Below, piece by piece: positions 8,849-17,710 of a stretch of 64,000 nucleotides of DNA. The position numbers and the translations under genes were made by a program. Under the pieces are notes generated by a model. It was not told the DNA's origin. It saw only the letters and a list, made by a program, of their open reading frames with translations, and searched no databases. The stretch's first letter is position 1. Each line of letters starts with the position of its first letter. Source of the stretch: Paenibacillus piscarius (GTDB lineage: Bacteria > Bacillota > Bacilli > Paenibacillales > Paenibacillaceae); contig NZ_JAIEUI010000016.1 of NCBI RefSeq assembly GCF_022234545.1, forward strand, positions 1-64,000, given 5' to 3'.

Positions 8849-9283
8849 ATGTTATTCTCTAAAATTCTGCTTGCCTATGACGGTTCGAAGGCTTCCAACC
8901 AGGCGTTGGAGCGTGCGATTGAGCTGGCTAAGGTAACGCCGGGGTCCTCCCTGTACGTCGTTCATGCTTTTGAATTCCCGCGGTTCTTCATCGGGGAAGC
9001 TCTCGCGCCTCTGCCTGCATCTGTGAACAAAGATTACTATGACCTCGCGGTCCAGACTACCGATGAAGTGAAGGGGCGGCTGGAGGCTGAGGGGCTGAAC
9101 GCTACGGTGGAATTGCTGCAGGGCTCGCCGGCTGAGGTCATTCTGAGCTATGCCAAGGAGCAAGGGGCGGACGTGATCGTGATCGGCAGCCGCGGACTTG
9201 GCGGTATCCGGGAGTTCGTGCTGGGCAGCGTCAGCCACAATGTGGTTCAGAGCGCGCGGATTCCGGTGCTGGTCGTAAAATAA
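8849..9283 (+). CDS. Universal stress protein (UspA family)
   Basis: A 144-residue Usp-fold protein. It begins FSKILLAYDGSKASNQALERAIELA, and the C-terminus has the ATP-binding signature GSRGLGGIREFVLGSVSHNVV followed by the IPVLVVK strand, indicating an ATP-binding rather than a non-binding Usp. ATG 8849 is preferred over GTG 8840 because the GTG overlaps the ribosome binding site AAAGAGG. A terminator follows, so it is the last gene of its unit. Confidence 0.88.
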   Translation: MLFSKILLAYDGSKASNQALERAIELAKVTPGSSLYVVHAFEFPRFFIGEALAPLPASVNKDYYDLAVQTTDEVKGRLEAEGLNATVELLQGSPAEVILSYAKEQGADVIVIGSRGLGGIREFVLGSVSHNVVQSARIPVLVVK

Positions 9284-9302
9284 TAGATTATGTTGGTTCG
9301 GG

Positions 9303-9336
9303 CAGCGGCTCTCTCTTGTGGAGGACCGCTGTTTTT
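9303..9336 (+). terminator. Terminator after usp gene
   Basis: CAGCGG (9303-9308) and inner CTC pair with GAG and CCGCTG (ending 9331), followed by TTTTTA. Confidence 0.7.
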
Positions 9337-9352
9337 ATTGATTAGGTAAGGG

Positions 9353-9433
9353 CCAATGTAAGGGGAAAACCGACTACATTGGGCTCGGTGGTGGCGCGTG
9401 GGTCAAATGTAATCGGAAAACCAATCACATTGG
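9353..9433. repeat. Two CCAATGTAA...TACATTGG palindromic units
   Basis: Unit 1 (9353-9382) and unit 2 (9403-9433) both have the form (C)AATGTAA, a GGAAAACC-type centre, then a sequence ending ACATTGG. A third, less complete unit lies at 26241-26269. This marks a small dispersed palindromic repeat in the gap before the pur control region. Confidence 0.65.
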
Positions 9434-9551
9434 CTGGCAGCTAAGAGCATGAGCCGGATTGTTCAGGAAGAGGCAGCAGCATTACCCCATTAGAGTAATT
9501 TTGTTCTGTTTTAACCGATAAAAATTGGAATTAGAGCAAGAGACTCTTCCA

Positions 9552-9595
9552 AAAAGCGAACGTTAAATCTATTGCATACCTTAATGTTCGTGTTT
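9552..9595. promoter_or_regulatory. PurR operator: inverted pair of PurBoxes
   Basis: AAAAGCGAACGTT (9552-9564) and, on the minus strand, AAACACGAACATT (9595-9583) each match 11 of 13 positions of the Bacillus PurBox AWWWCCGAACWWT. They face each other 18 bases apart, close to the 16-17 described for PurR targets, and lie just upstream of the -35 element. PurR repression relieved by PRPP is expected. Confidence 0.8.
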
Positions 9596-9598
9596 AAG

Positions 9599-9628
9599 TT
9601 GACATACAGTGTAGGGGGTTGTTAAACT
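9599..9628 (+). promoter_or_regulatory. pur operon promoter
   Basis: TTGACA at 9599-9604, 18-base spacer, TAAACT at 9623-9628. Transcription would begin just before the riboswitch aptamer. Confidence 0.7.
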
Positions 9629-9640
9629 GAAGGCATGAAC

Positions 9641-9712
9641 CGCTCGTATATATCCGGGGATAGGGCCCGGAAGTTTCTACCCGGGAACCGTAAATTTCCG
9701 GACTACGGGGAC
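9641..9712 (+). promoter_or_regulatory. Purine riboswitch aptamer, guanine/hypoxanthine type
   Basis: All three helices and conserved junctions of the purine aptamer are present: P1 CTCGTA/TACGGG, J1/2 TATAT, P2 CCGGG/CCCGG, TTTCTACC, P3 CCGGGAA/TTTCCGG with the CCGTAAA loop, and GGACTAC. The specificity base in GACTA is C, which pairs with guanine; adenine aptamers have T there. The 3' strand AAATTTCCGGACT (9692-9704) can pair with AGTCCGAATTT at 9825-9835, the 5' arm of the terminator, giving an antiterminator when no ligand is bound. Confidence 0.95.
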
Positions 9713-9825
9713 AGGAAAGACAAGAAAGGCGGCATCGCTTGCGGTTGATCCGGAAGAAGGGGTGCTGCTTCGTTTCGTGTCACTTTTTGACGGGTGTGCG
9801 AAACATGTCTTTCATCTCCTCCGCA

Positions 9826-9869
9826 GTCCGAATTTCCCGCAGGTATGCGTTTGGAATTCGGGCTTTTTT
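9826..9869 (+). terminator. Riboswitch-controlled terminator of the pur leader
   Basis: GTCCGAATTTCC (9826-9837) pairs with GGAATTCGGGC (9853-9863), then TTTTTT at 9864-9869. Lies 88 bases upstream of purE, as expected for ligand-induced termination. Confidence 0.88.
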
Positions 9870-9957
9870 GTGCGAATGTTGGAAAACTATAGAGAAATAG
9901 CTCAAGATAGAGAATGTAGGGCATCACTATCAATAAGAATGAAGGGCTGGGTGAACG

Positions 9958-10443
9958 ATGTCTGTGCAAGTAGGTGTCATTATGGGCAGCAAGTCGGATT
10001 ACGAAACGATGGAGCATACGTGTGCGGTGCTGGAGGAGCTGGGCGTATCTTATGAGAAAAAGGTTGTCTCCGCACACCGCACACCGGATCTGATGTTCCG
10101 TTACGCCGAGGAAGCAGCGGGACGGGGCCTGCGGGTCATCATTGCCGGAGCGGGCGGCGCGGCGCATCTGCCGGGCATGGTAGCTGCCAAAACCACCCTG
10201 CCGGTCATCGGCGTCCCTGTGCAGTCAAAGGCACTGAACGGCATGGACTCGCTGCTGTCGATTGTGCAGATGCCGGCAGGTGTGCCGGTAGCCACCGTAG
10301 CGATTGGCCGTGCCGGAGCAGTGAATGCCGGTCTGCTGGCGGCGCAGATTATCGGCGCCTTCGAGCCGGAGGTGGCGAGCAGAGTACAGCAGCGGCGTGA
10401 GGCGACTCAGCGCGAGGTGCTGGAAAGCAGCGAGAGCCTATGA
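9958..10443 (+). CDS. purE: N5-carboxyaminoimidazole ribonucleotide mutase
   Basis: A 161-residue class I PurE, which converts N5-CAIR to CAIR in IMP biosynthesis. It starts VGVIMGSKSDYETM (substrate phosphate loop), followed by VSAHRTPD with the conserved His and IAGAGGAAHLPGMVA. It is the first gene of the operon and ends in a four-base overlap (ATGA) with purK. The site before the ATG (GAAGGGCTGGGTG) is weak. Confidence 0.97.
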   Translation: MSVQVGVIMGSKSDYETMEHTCAVLEELGVSYEKKVVSAHRTPDLMFRYAEEAAGRGLRVIIAGAGGAAHLPGMVAAKTTLPVIGVPVQSKALNGMDSLLSIVQMPAGVPVATVAIGRAGAVNAGLLAAQIIGAFEPEVASRVQQRREATQREVLESSESL

Positions 10444-11726
10444 GGCCAGAGGAGCTGAAGGCCGGGGGAATGGAGCGCGGTGGAGAAGCGGCTACGGAAA
10501 GCGTAGCAATTGCGGCTGAAGCAGGGCGGGTGAGCGCGTCAGCGGAGCGTGCAGAGACAGGCGCAGTGCTGCCGAAGACGCTGCTGCCCGGCGCGACGGT
10601 CGGCGTGCTCGGCGGCGGGCAGCTCGGGCGTATGATGGCGCTCGCGGGCAGCGCCATGGGTTACCGCTTCGTGGCGCTGGATCCTGCGCCGGATGCGCCC
10701 TGCGGGCAGGTTACGCCGCAGATTACAGCGGCGTACAACGACCGGGACGCCGCGCGCGAGCTGGCGCGGCGCTCCGACGTCATCACGTACGAATTCGAGA
10801 ACGTGGACGCGGGCGTAGCCGCGCTCCTGGCGGAGGAATCGTACGTGCCCCAGGGCAGCGCGCTGCTGTATACGACGCAGCACCGGCTGCGCGAGAAGGC
10901 GGCGATCGAGGCCGCAGGCGTGCCCGTTGCGCCGTACCGCAAGGTCGGCAGCCTGGCCGAGCTGGAAGCCGCGGCTGCCGAATTGGGCCTGCCCTGTGTG
11001 CTGAAGACCGCCACAGGGGGGTATGACGGCAAAGGGCAAGCCGTCATCCGCAGGCCGGAGGAGCTGGCGGCGGCGTTCCGGCAGGTTGCGCCGGGCGCGC
11101 AAGCGCCGGAGCTGGTGCTGGAGAAATTCATCGCCTTCCAGTGCGAGATTTCGGTCATCGCCGCCCGCAGCGCATCAGGGGAGGTTAAGAGCTTCCCCCC
11201 GGCCGAGAACATTCATGTGGACAATATCCTGCATCTCTCCATTGTACCGGCCAGGGTGCCGGAAGAGATTCAGCGGCGGGCCTGCGAGCTGGCCGAGCAG
11301 ATTGTCTCCGGCATGAATGCGGTCGGACTGCTGGCGGTTGAGATGTTCGTGACGGAGAATGGGGAGCTGTTCGTCAATGAGCTGGCGCCGCGTCCGCATA
11401 ACTCCGGCCATTACACGATGGACGCCTGCATCACCTCGCAGTTCGAGCAGCATGTGCGGGCTATCTGCAATCTGCCGCTGGGCGATACCTCGCTGCTGAC
11501 TCCGGTAGTAATGGTGAACGTGCTCGGCCAGCATCTGGAGGGAGCCATTCAGGCAGCCTGCAGCGCAGATGAGGCAGCAAACAAGCTTGGCGTATCTCCC
11601 AAGCTTCATATATATGGCAAGACCGAGAGCAAAACCGGCCGCAAAATGGGCCACATCAACCTGCTCTGCAAGGATACCGGCGACGGATTGTCCTGGGTAG
11701 AGCAAACTAACCTTTGGAGGAACTGA
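10440..11726 (+). CDS. purK: N5-carboxyaminoimidazole ribonucleotide synthase
   Basis: An ATP-grasp enzyme of 428 residues that carboxylates AIR using bicarbonate and ATP. The core begins at about residue 53 (VGVLGGGQLGRMMALAG), with the ATP-grasp segment PCVLKTATGGYDGKGQAVI and the metal-binding region EMFVTENGELFVNELAPRPHNSGH. About 50 residues of Ala/Glu/Arg-rich sequence precede the usual PurK start; the ATG overlap with purE supports the long form, but GTG at 10566 would give a normal-length protein. No clear internal ribosome binding site decides the matter. Confidence 0.95.
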   Translation: MRPEELKAGGMERGGEAATESVAIAAEAGRVSASAERAETGAVLPKTLLPGATVGVLGGGQLGRMMALAGSAMGYRFVALDPAPDAPCGQVTPQITAAYNDRDAARELARRSDVITYEFENVDAGVAALLAEESYVPQGSALLYTTQHRLREKAAIEAAGVPVAPYRKVGSLAELEAAAAELGLPCVLKTATGGYDGKGQAVIRRPEELAAAFRQVAPGAQAPELVLEKFIAFQCEISVIAARSASGEVKSFPPAENIHVDNILHLSIVPARVPEEIQRRACELAEQIVSGMNAVGLLAVEMFVTENGELFVNELAPRPHNSGHYTMDACITSQFEQHVRAICNLPLGDTSLLTPVVMVNVLGQHLEGAIQAACSADEAANKLGVSPKLHIYGKTESKTGRKMGHINLLCKDTGDGLSWVEQTNLWRN

Positions 11727-11732
11727 CAAGCT

Positions 11733-13028
11733 ATGATCGAACGTTACAGCAGACCTGAGATGCGGGCCATTTGGACCGAAGAGAATAAATTCAACGCGTG
11801 GCTGGAGGTTGAGCTATGTGCCTGTGAGGCGTGGGCCGAGCTGGGAGTCATCCCGCATGAGGATGCCGCGAAGCTGCGCAAGGATGCCAAATTCGACATC
11901 GCACGGATTGATGAAATCGAGCTGGAGACCCGCCATGACGTGATCGCTTTCACCCGTGCGGTGTCCGAGAGTCTGGGCGCAGAGCGCAAATGGGTGCATT
12001 ACGGCCTGACCTCGACCGATGTGGTTGATACGGCGCTGGGTTACCTGCTGCGGCAGGCCAACGAAATTCTGGAGCAGGACATCCTGCGCTTCATTGAGAT
12101 TCTGAAGGACAAAGCCATCGCCTACAAGGATACCCCGATGATGGGCCGCACCCATGGCGTTCATGCAGAGCCAACAACATTCGGCCTGAAGATGGCGCTA
12201 TGGTATGAGGAAATGAAGCGTAATCTGGAGCGTTTCCGTCATGCGGCGAACGGCGTGCAATTCGGCAAAATCTCCGGGGCCGTCGGCACCTATGCCAACA
12301 TCGACCCGTTTGTGGAAGAATTCGTCTGCCGCAAGCTGGGCACCAGCCCTGCTCCGATCTCCACACAGACCCTGCAGCGTGACCGTCACGCAGAGTACAT
12401 GGCGGCGCTGGCGCTGATTGCCACTTCCCTGGACAAATTCGCTACCGAGATCCGCGCTTTGCAGAAGAGTGAGATCCGCGAGGTCGAGGAGGCTTTTGCC
12501 AAGGGTCAAAAGGGTTCGTCCGCCATGCCGCACAAGCGCAACCCGATCGGCTGCGAGAACATCTCCGGCCTGTCGCGCGTGATCCGCGGCCACATGGTGA
12601 CCGCTTACGAGAACGTGCCGCTGTGGCATGAGCGCGATATCTCGCATTCCTCTGTGGAACGGATCATCCTGCCGGATGCGACCATGCTGCTGAACTATAT
12701 GCTGAACCGCTTCGGCAACATCGTGAAGAACCTGACCGTGTTCCCTGAGAACATGAAGCGCAACATGGAACGCACCTTCGGTGTTCCGTTCTCCGGCCGC
12801 ATTCTGACGAAGCTGATCGACAAGGGCTTCAGCCGCGAGCAGGCGTACGATACTGTGCAGCCGCGCGCGATGCAGGCCTGGGAGCAGCAGACCCAGTTCC
12901 GTGACATCGTGGAAGCTACACCGGAGATTACCGCCGTGCTTAGCCCGGAAGAGATCGCCGATGCGTTCAATCCTTCTTGGCATCTGAAGCATGTGGACAC
13001 CATCTTCCGCAAGCTGGAACTGATCTGA
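11733..13028 (+). CDS. purB: Adenylosuccinate lyase
   Basis: A 431-residue fumarase/aspartase-superfamily enzyme that cleaves SAICAR and adenylosuccinate. It opens MIERYSRPEMRAIWTEENKF, has HYGLTSTDVVDTA and GRTHGVHAEPTTFG, and carries the signature SSAMPHKRNP with the flexible catalytic loop. TTTGGAGGAACTG lies before the ATG, six bases after purK. Confidence 0.97.
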   Translation: MIERYSRPEMRAIWTEENKFNAWLEVELCACEAWAELGVIPHEDAAKLRKDAKFDIARIDEIELETRHDVIAFTRAVSESLGAERKWVHYGLTSTDVVDTALGYLLRQANEILEQDILRFIEILKDKAIAYKDTPMMGRTHGVHAEPTTFGLKMALWYEEMKRNLERFRHAANGVQFGKISGAVGTYANIDPFVEEFVCRKLGTSPAPISTQTLQRDRHAEYMAALALIATSLDKFATEIRALQKSEIREVEEAFAKGQKGSSAMPHKRNPIGCENISGLSRVIRGHMVTAYENVPLWHERDISHSSVERIILPDATMLLNYMLNRFGNIVKNLTVFPENMKRNMERTFGVPFSGRILTKLIDKGFSREQAYDTVQPRAMQAWEQQTQFRDIVEATPEITAVLSPEEIADAFNPSWHLKHVDTIFRKLELI

Positions 13029-13160
13029 TTTCTATAAAAATAGTAAGTCAGTGGTGAACTGATGAGCTGGAGATGAGTTGGGCGAAGCGGCGGGGAGTTG
13101 TTGTTCTGGAGCATAAGCGACAGGGGACATGATTAGGCATTTAGGGTTAAAGGAGGAACG

Positions 13161-13284
13161 GAGAGGAATTTTGGAACTGTAGAAGCGTTAGCGTTCGCCT
13201 TTATCCTCGGATTTCTACCGCGATGAGCGGTTTAAATCAGGAAATCTGAGGATAACAGCGATCGGAAGTCCAAAATTTCCGCAG
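13161..13284 (+). repeat. Structured ~120-base intergenic repeat, copy 1 (purB-purC)
   Basis: Outer arms GGAATTTTGGAACT (13165-13178) and AGTCCAAAATTTCC (13267-13280) pair with a bulge. An inner stem ATCCTCGGATTTC (13203-13215) pairs with GAAATCTGAGGAT (13241-13253) and encloses a small hairpin ACCGC/GCGGT (13217-13231). Copy 2 at 19632-19751 folds the same way with compensatory base changes. Same strand as the operon in both places. Confidence 0.8.
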
Positions 13285-13339
13285 TGACCCTATTAACCTA
13301 AAGGAGTAATTCAGTCCGTTTAAGCGCAGCGACGGAATC

Positions 13340-13361
13340 AAAGCGCCCCAGGCGCTTTTAG
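13340..13361 (+). other. Hairpin with short T-run upstream of purC
   Basis: AAAGCGCC pairs with GGCGCTTT over a three-base loop (CCA), followed by only TTTTA overlap. It could act as a weak attenuator or an mRNA processing site within the pur operon leader between purB and purC. Confidence 0.4.
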
Positions 13362-13403
13362 CCTAAATATACGCAAGATCATTCGTTCAAGGGAGGAAAG
13401 GTC

Positions 13404-14294
13404 ATGACATCAACGGCCGTATCCACTGCCGTGGAACTTGTAAATGCGCCGCTGCTCTACAAAGGCAAGGTTCGTGAGCTGTACGATTTGGGAGATGAGG
13501 TGCTCATCGTCGTGACGGACCGGATCTCCGCCTTCGATTATGTGCTGGACCCGGCGGTGCCGGACAAGGGCAATGTGCTTAACCGGCTCAGCGCCTTCTG
13601 GTTCGGACAAACTAATGATCTGATCGAGAACCATGTCGTTCATATTGATGTGGACAAGCTCGGGGATATCGCGAAGGACCGTGAAGCGCTGAGAAACCGC
13701 ATTATGGTCGTCCGCAAAGCCCAGCGGATTGATATCGAATGCGTCGTGCGCGGCTGCATTACAGGCGGCGGCTGGCGGCAGTATCAGGAGACCGGCCAGG
13801 TCAACGGGATTGAGCTGCCCAAGGGACTGCGGAAGAATGCGGTACTGGCGGAGCCGATTTTCACCCCTGCGGCCAAAAATGATGTCGGTCACGACGAAGA
13901 CATTCCGTTTGAACGGATGCAGGAGCTGATTGGTGCAGAGCTGGCGCTTGAGCTGAAGGAGAAGAGCCTCGTGCTGTTCGCTTTTGCGAGAGAATATTGT
14001 GAAGAACGCGGTATCATCCTCGCCGACTGCAAGTTCGAGTTTGGGCTGCTGGACGGTAAGGTGATTCTGATCGATGAGATTTTTACACCGGATGCTTCCC
14101 GCTTCTGGGCTAAGGATAAATACGCACTGGACATCGAGATCGATAGCATGGACAAGGAGCCGGTTCGGGCGTATCTAGCCGCTTCCTCGTGGGACAAGAA
14201 CAGCAAGCCGGACCCGCTGCCGCAGGAAGTGGTGGAGGAGACTACACGCCGGTATCTGGATATCTATCACCGCCTCACCGGGAAGTCGCTGTAG
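13404..14294 (+). CDS. purC: Phosphoribosylaminoimidazole-succinocarboxamide synthase
   Basis: SAICAR synthetase of 296 residues, the long form resembling yeast Ade1 rather than the ~240-residue form of B. subtilis. It joins CAIR and aspartate using ATP. Motifs: LLYKGKVRELYDLGDEVL, VTDRISAFDYVL, the RGCITGGGWRQYQ segment and LIDEIFTPDASRFW. A GGGAGGAAAGG site precedes the ATG. The 375 bases before it hold a structured repeat and a hairpin. Confidence 0.95.
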   Translation: MTSTAVSTAVELVNAPLLYKGKVRELYDLGDEVLIVVTDRISAFDYVLDPAVPDKGNVLNRLSAFWFGQTNDLIENHVVHIDVDKLGDIAKDREALRNRIMVVRKAQRIDIECVVRGCITGGGWRQYQETGQVNGIELPKGLRKNAVLAEPIFTPAAKNDVGHDEDIPFERMQELIGAELALELKEKSLVLFAFAREYCEERGIILADCKFEFGLLDGKVILIDEIFTPDASRFWAKDKYALDIEIDSMDKEPVRAYLAASSWDKNSKPDPLPQEVVEETTRRYLDIYHRLTGKSL

Positions 14295-14545
14295 ATTTAC
14301 TTTAATTGCATTCTCTACACTTATTTTGCCTAAAAAAGATGTCATTTGCTGTTTAAGTGTATCTGGTACAACTAAAAGTTAGCGGGACAGCGTTAAACGC
14401 AGATTTTCATAGAAATAGATGTACGAAATGCAGTTATGGTTATCTTCACAGGAGAAATAGCGATTATAGCTGTACATTATACAGTTAAGCAAGCTGCCAT
14501 TAAGCCTAATTCAGTTCATTAAACTCTAGGAGGAACTACAAGCGT
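14295..14545 (+). other. AT-rich 250-bp spacer between purC and purS
   Basis: No open frame with a ribosome binding site. It has two loosely similar segments, one containing TGTACGAAATGCAGTTA and one containing TGTACATTATACAGTTAA, suggesting a decayed direct repeat. No clear terminator; purS is expected to be read through from upstream. Confidence 0.4.
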
Positions 14546-14791
14546 ATGTTAAAAGCGACAGTCTACGTCACCATCAAGAAAAGCGTGCTCGACCCCCAGG
14601 GAGTTGCCGTGCAGGGTGCCCTGCATTCCGTTGGATTCCAGGAAGTTGAAAGTCTGCGGATCGGCAAGTATATGGAGCTGACGCTCGATACCGATAACCG
14701 TGCTGAAGCGGAAGGACGCTTGAAGGACATGTGCGAGAAGCTGCTGGCCAACACGGTGATCGAGGATTACCGTTACGAATTGGAGGACTAA
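14546..14791 (+). CDS. purS: Phosphoribosylformylglycinamidine synthase subunit PurS
   Basis: An 81-residue ferredoxin-like subunit that bridges PurL and PurQ in the FGAM synthase complex. Sequence KATVYVTIKKSVLDPQGVAV and the later ELTLDTDNRAEAEGRLKDMCEKLL are typical. TAGGAGGAACTAC precedes the ATG. PurQ starts five bases after its stop. Confidence 0.95.
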   Translation: MLKATVYVTIKKSVLDPQGVAVQGALHSVGFQEVESLRIGKYMELTLDTDNRAEAEGRLKDMCEKLLANTVIEDYRYELED

Positions 14792-14796
14792 ACACC

Positions 14797-15486
14797 ATGA
14801 AATTTGCAGTACTTGTCTTTCCGGGCTCCAATTGTGACATTGACTGCTACAAGGCAGTAGAGGACAGCCTCGGCGAACCGGTGGATTATGTATGGCATAC
14901 GGCGACAGACCTGTCGGCCTATGACTGCATTCTCGTGCCGGGCGGCTTCTCTTATGGTGACTATCTGCGCTGCGGCGCAATCTCCCGGTTCGCTCCAGTA
15001 ATGGCTGAAGTGGCTAAGGCGGCAGAGCAGGGCAAGTTCGTGCTTGGCATCTGCAACGGGTTCCAGATTCTGACCGAAGCGGGCCTCCTGCCGGGTGCGC
15101 TGCGCCGCAACATGTCGATGAAGTTCCGTTGTCATGACACGGTGCTTAAGGTCGTTAATAACACAACCCCGTTTACGATTGACTATGCGAAGGATGAAGA
15201 GATCGTTATTCCTATCGCGCATGGCGAAGGCAACTACTATTGTGATGAAGAGACGCTCGCTGAGCTTCAGGCGAATAACCAGATTGTGTTCACCTACAGT
15301 GACAACCCGAACGGCTCGGTGGCCGATATTGCCGGAGTCAGTAACAGGGCGGGCAATGTCGTCGGCATGATGCCTCACCCGGAGCGTGCAGCGAATAGCC
15401 TGCTGGGCTCGGAAGACGGCAAACGGATGTTCACATCCATTCTTAAGACATGGAGGGATCGTTATGACGCAGCAAGTATCCGCTAA
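14797..15486 (+). CDS. purQ: Phosphoribosylformylglycinamidine synthase, glutaminase subunit
   Basis: A class I glutamine amidotransferase of 229 residues that supplies ammonia to PurL. The nucleophile lies in LGICNGFQIL and the His/Glu partners in GMMPHPERA near the C-terminus. The start is ATG 14797, with TGGAGGA inside the end of purS; the longer upstream reading overlaps purS. It overlaps purL by 23 bases. Confidence 0.96.
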   Translation: MKFAVLVFPGSNCDIDCYKAVEDSLGEPVDYVWHTATDLSAYDCILVPGGFSYGDYLRCGAISRFAPVMAEVAKAAEQGKFVLGICNGFQILTEAGLLPGALRRNMSMKFRCHDTVLKVVNNTTPFTIDYAKDEEIVIPIAHGEGNYYCDEETLAELQANNQIVFTYSDNPNGSVADIAGVSNRAGNVVGMMPHPERAANSLLGSEDGKRMFTSILKTWRDRYDAASIR

Positions 15487-17710
15487 GGAGCCGACCGCAG
15501 AGCAGATCGCGGAGCAGAGAATCTACAGTCAGTTCGGTGTGTCAGACAGCGAATATGAGCTCATTACCTCCTTCATGGGACGTAAGCCTAACTATACAGA
15601 AATCGGTGTGTTCAGCGTCATGTGGTCTGAGCACTGTGCCTATAAGAATTCCAAGCCGCTGCTGAGCCGGTTCCCCACAAGCGGGCCGAAGGTGCTGATG
15701 GGACCGGGCGAAGGCGCGGGCATCGTTGACATCGGAGACAATCAGGCGGTCGTCTTCAAAATCGAAAGCCACAACCATCCGTCAGCGGTAGAGCCTTATC
15801 AGGGCGCGGCTACCGGGGTGGGGGGGATTATCCGCGATATTTTCTCCATGGGGGCAAGACCGGTAGCGCTGCTGAACTCCCTGCGCTTCGGGAAGCTTGA
15901 GAGCGACCGGGTCAAATATCTGTTCGAGCATGTCGTGTCCGGGATTGCAGGCTACGGGAACTGTATCGGCATCCCCACTGTCGGCGGGGAGATTATGTTC
16001 GACAACAGCTATGACGGCAATCCGCTGGTGAACGCGATGTGTGTCGGTCTGATCGATCATGACAAAATCCAGCGCGGCGTCGCCAAAGGTGTAGGCAACC
16101 CGGTGTTCTACGTAGGCCCGCCTACCGGACGTGACGGCATTCATGGGGCGACCTTCGCCTCTGTGGAGCTGAGTGAGGAATCGGAAGCCAAGAAGACCGC
16201 CGTGCAAGTCGGCGATCCGTTCATGGAGAAGCTGGTCATGGAGTCGTGCCTGGAGCTGATCGACAGCGGCATCGTGCTGGGGATTCAGGATATGGGCGCG
16301 GCCGGACTGACCTGCTCCAGCGCGGAAATGGCAAGCAAGGCAGGCAACGGTCTGGAGCTGTATCTGGATCAGGTGCCGCAGCGTGAGGAAGGCATGACAC
16401 CGTATGAGATGATGCTCTCCGAATCCCAGGAGCGGATGCTGTTCGTGGTCGAGCCTAAGGATGAGGCCCAGGCGCAGGAAATCTTCGACCGCTGGGGCGT
16501 CATCTGCCGTAAGGTCGGGAAGGTGACGGATGACGGCCGCCTGAAGCTGTTCCATCATGGTGAAGTGGTCGGCGATATGCCGGTGAAGGCGCTGGTGGAT
16601 GAATGTCCAATCTACAACAAGCCGTCTGCCGTTCCTGCCTATTACGAGCAGAATGCAGCCGTAGATACGCTTCGCTATGAAGAGGTGACCGATCTGGGCG
16701 GCGCACTGCGCACCGTGCTGGGATCGCCGACTGTAGCAAGCAAGGCATGGGTCTACAACCAATATGATTACATGGTCCGCACCAGCACGGCGGTTCGTCC
16801 CGGCTCCGATGCGGCGGTGGTTACGATTCACGGCACCCGCAAGGGTCTGGCGATGACCACAGACTGTAACGGACGTTATGTCTATCTCGATCCTGAAGTG
16901 GGTGGACGGATTGCCGTCAGCGAAGCGGCGCGCAACATTGTCTGCTCCGGCGCCCAGCCGCTGGCGATCACAGACAACCTGAACTTTGGCAGCCCGGAGA
17001 AGCCGGAGATTTTCTGGCAGATGGAACGGGCCGTAGACGGTATGGCGGAAGCCTGCCGGGTACTGGATACACCGGTCATCGGCGGTAACGTCAGTCTGTA
17101 CAACGAGAATGCCACCGGAGCCATCTACCCGACACCGGTTGTCGGCATGGTGGGCCTGGTTGAAGATACCGATCATATTACGACTCAGGCGTTCAAGCAG
17201 GAGGGGGATGCTATTCTGCTCTTGGGCGTGACCAAGGCGGAGCTGGGCGGCAGTGAATTCCAGTATGCCGTACACGGCTTGACCGAAGGCCGTCCGCCGG
17301 AGCTGGATCTGGCGACAGAGCGGAAGTTGCTGGATGCTGTTCTCACGGCAATCCGCGGCGGTCTGGTCCGCTCGGCACATGACCTCTCCGAGGGCGGTCT
17401 GGCCGGTGCACTCGCCGAGAGCTGCATCAGCGGCGGGACCGGCGCGAATGTGGAGCTGTCCGCCGGCGGACTGCGCCCGGATGTGGCCCTGTTCAGCGAG
17501 AGCCAATCGCGTATTCTGCTGACGGCTGCCCCTGAGCGTGCGGAAGAACTGAAGGCAGCAATTGCCGCTTATGACGTACCTGTTGCGATTATCGGTACCG
17601 TCGGCGGAGACCGCCTGCGGGTGGCGTTGGACGGTGCAGCTGCGCTGGATGAAGCGGTCAGTGAACTCAAGACCGTGTGGGAGGACGCTATTCCATGTCT
17701 TATGAAATGA
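15464..17710 (+). CDS. purL: Phosphoribosylformylglycinamidine synthase subunit PurL
   Basis: Small-type PurL of 748 residues, the ATP-dependent synthase partner of PurS and PurQ. Features: NYTEIGVFSVMWSEHCAYKNSK near the N-terminus, ESHNHPSAVEPYQGAATGVGG, and a duplicated AIR-synthase fold. ATG 15464 is chosen because TGGAGGGA lies eleven bases upstream inside purQ. It overlaps purF by 16 bases. Confidence 0.96.
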   Translation: MTQQVSAKEPTAEQIAEQRIYSQFGVSDSEYELITSFMGRKPNYTEIGVFSVMWSEHCAYKNSKPLLSRFPTSGPKVLMGPGEGAGIVDIGDNQAVVFKIESHNHPSAVEPYQGAATGVGGIIRDIFSMGARPVALLNSLRFGKLESDRVKYLFEHVVSGIAGYGNCIGIPTVGGEIMFDNSYDGNPLVNAMCVGLIDHDKIQRGVAKGVGNPVFYVGPPTGRDGIHGATFASVELSEESEAKKTAVQVGDPFMEKLVMESCLELIDSGIVLGIQDMGAAGLTCSSAEMASKAGNGLELYLDQVPQREEGMTPYEMMLSESQERMLFVVEPKDEAQAQEIFDRWGVICRKVGKVTDDGRLKLFHHGEVVGDMPVKALVDECPIYNKPSAVPAYYEQNAAVDTLRYEEVTDLGGALRTVLGSPTVASKAWVYNQYDYMVRTSTAVRPGSDAAVVTIHGTRKGLAMTTDCNGRYVYLDPEVGGRIAVSEAARNIVCSGAQPLAITDNLNFGSPEKPEIFWQMERAVDGMAEACRVLDTPVIGGNVSLYNENATGAIYPTPVVGMVGLVEDTDHITTQAFKQEGDAILLLGVTKAELGGSEFQYAVHGLTEGRPPELDLATERKLLDAVLTAIRGGLVRSAHDLSEGGLAGALAESCISGGTGANVELSAGGLRPDVALFSESQSRILLTAAPERAEELKAAIAAYDVPVAIIGTVGGDRLRVALDGAAALDEAVSELKTVWEDAIPCLMK

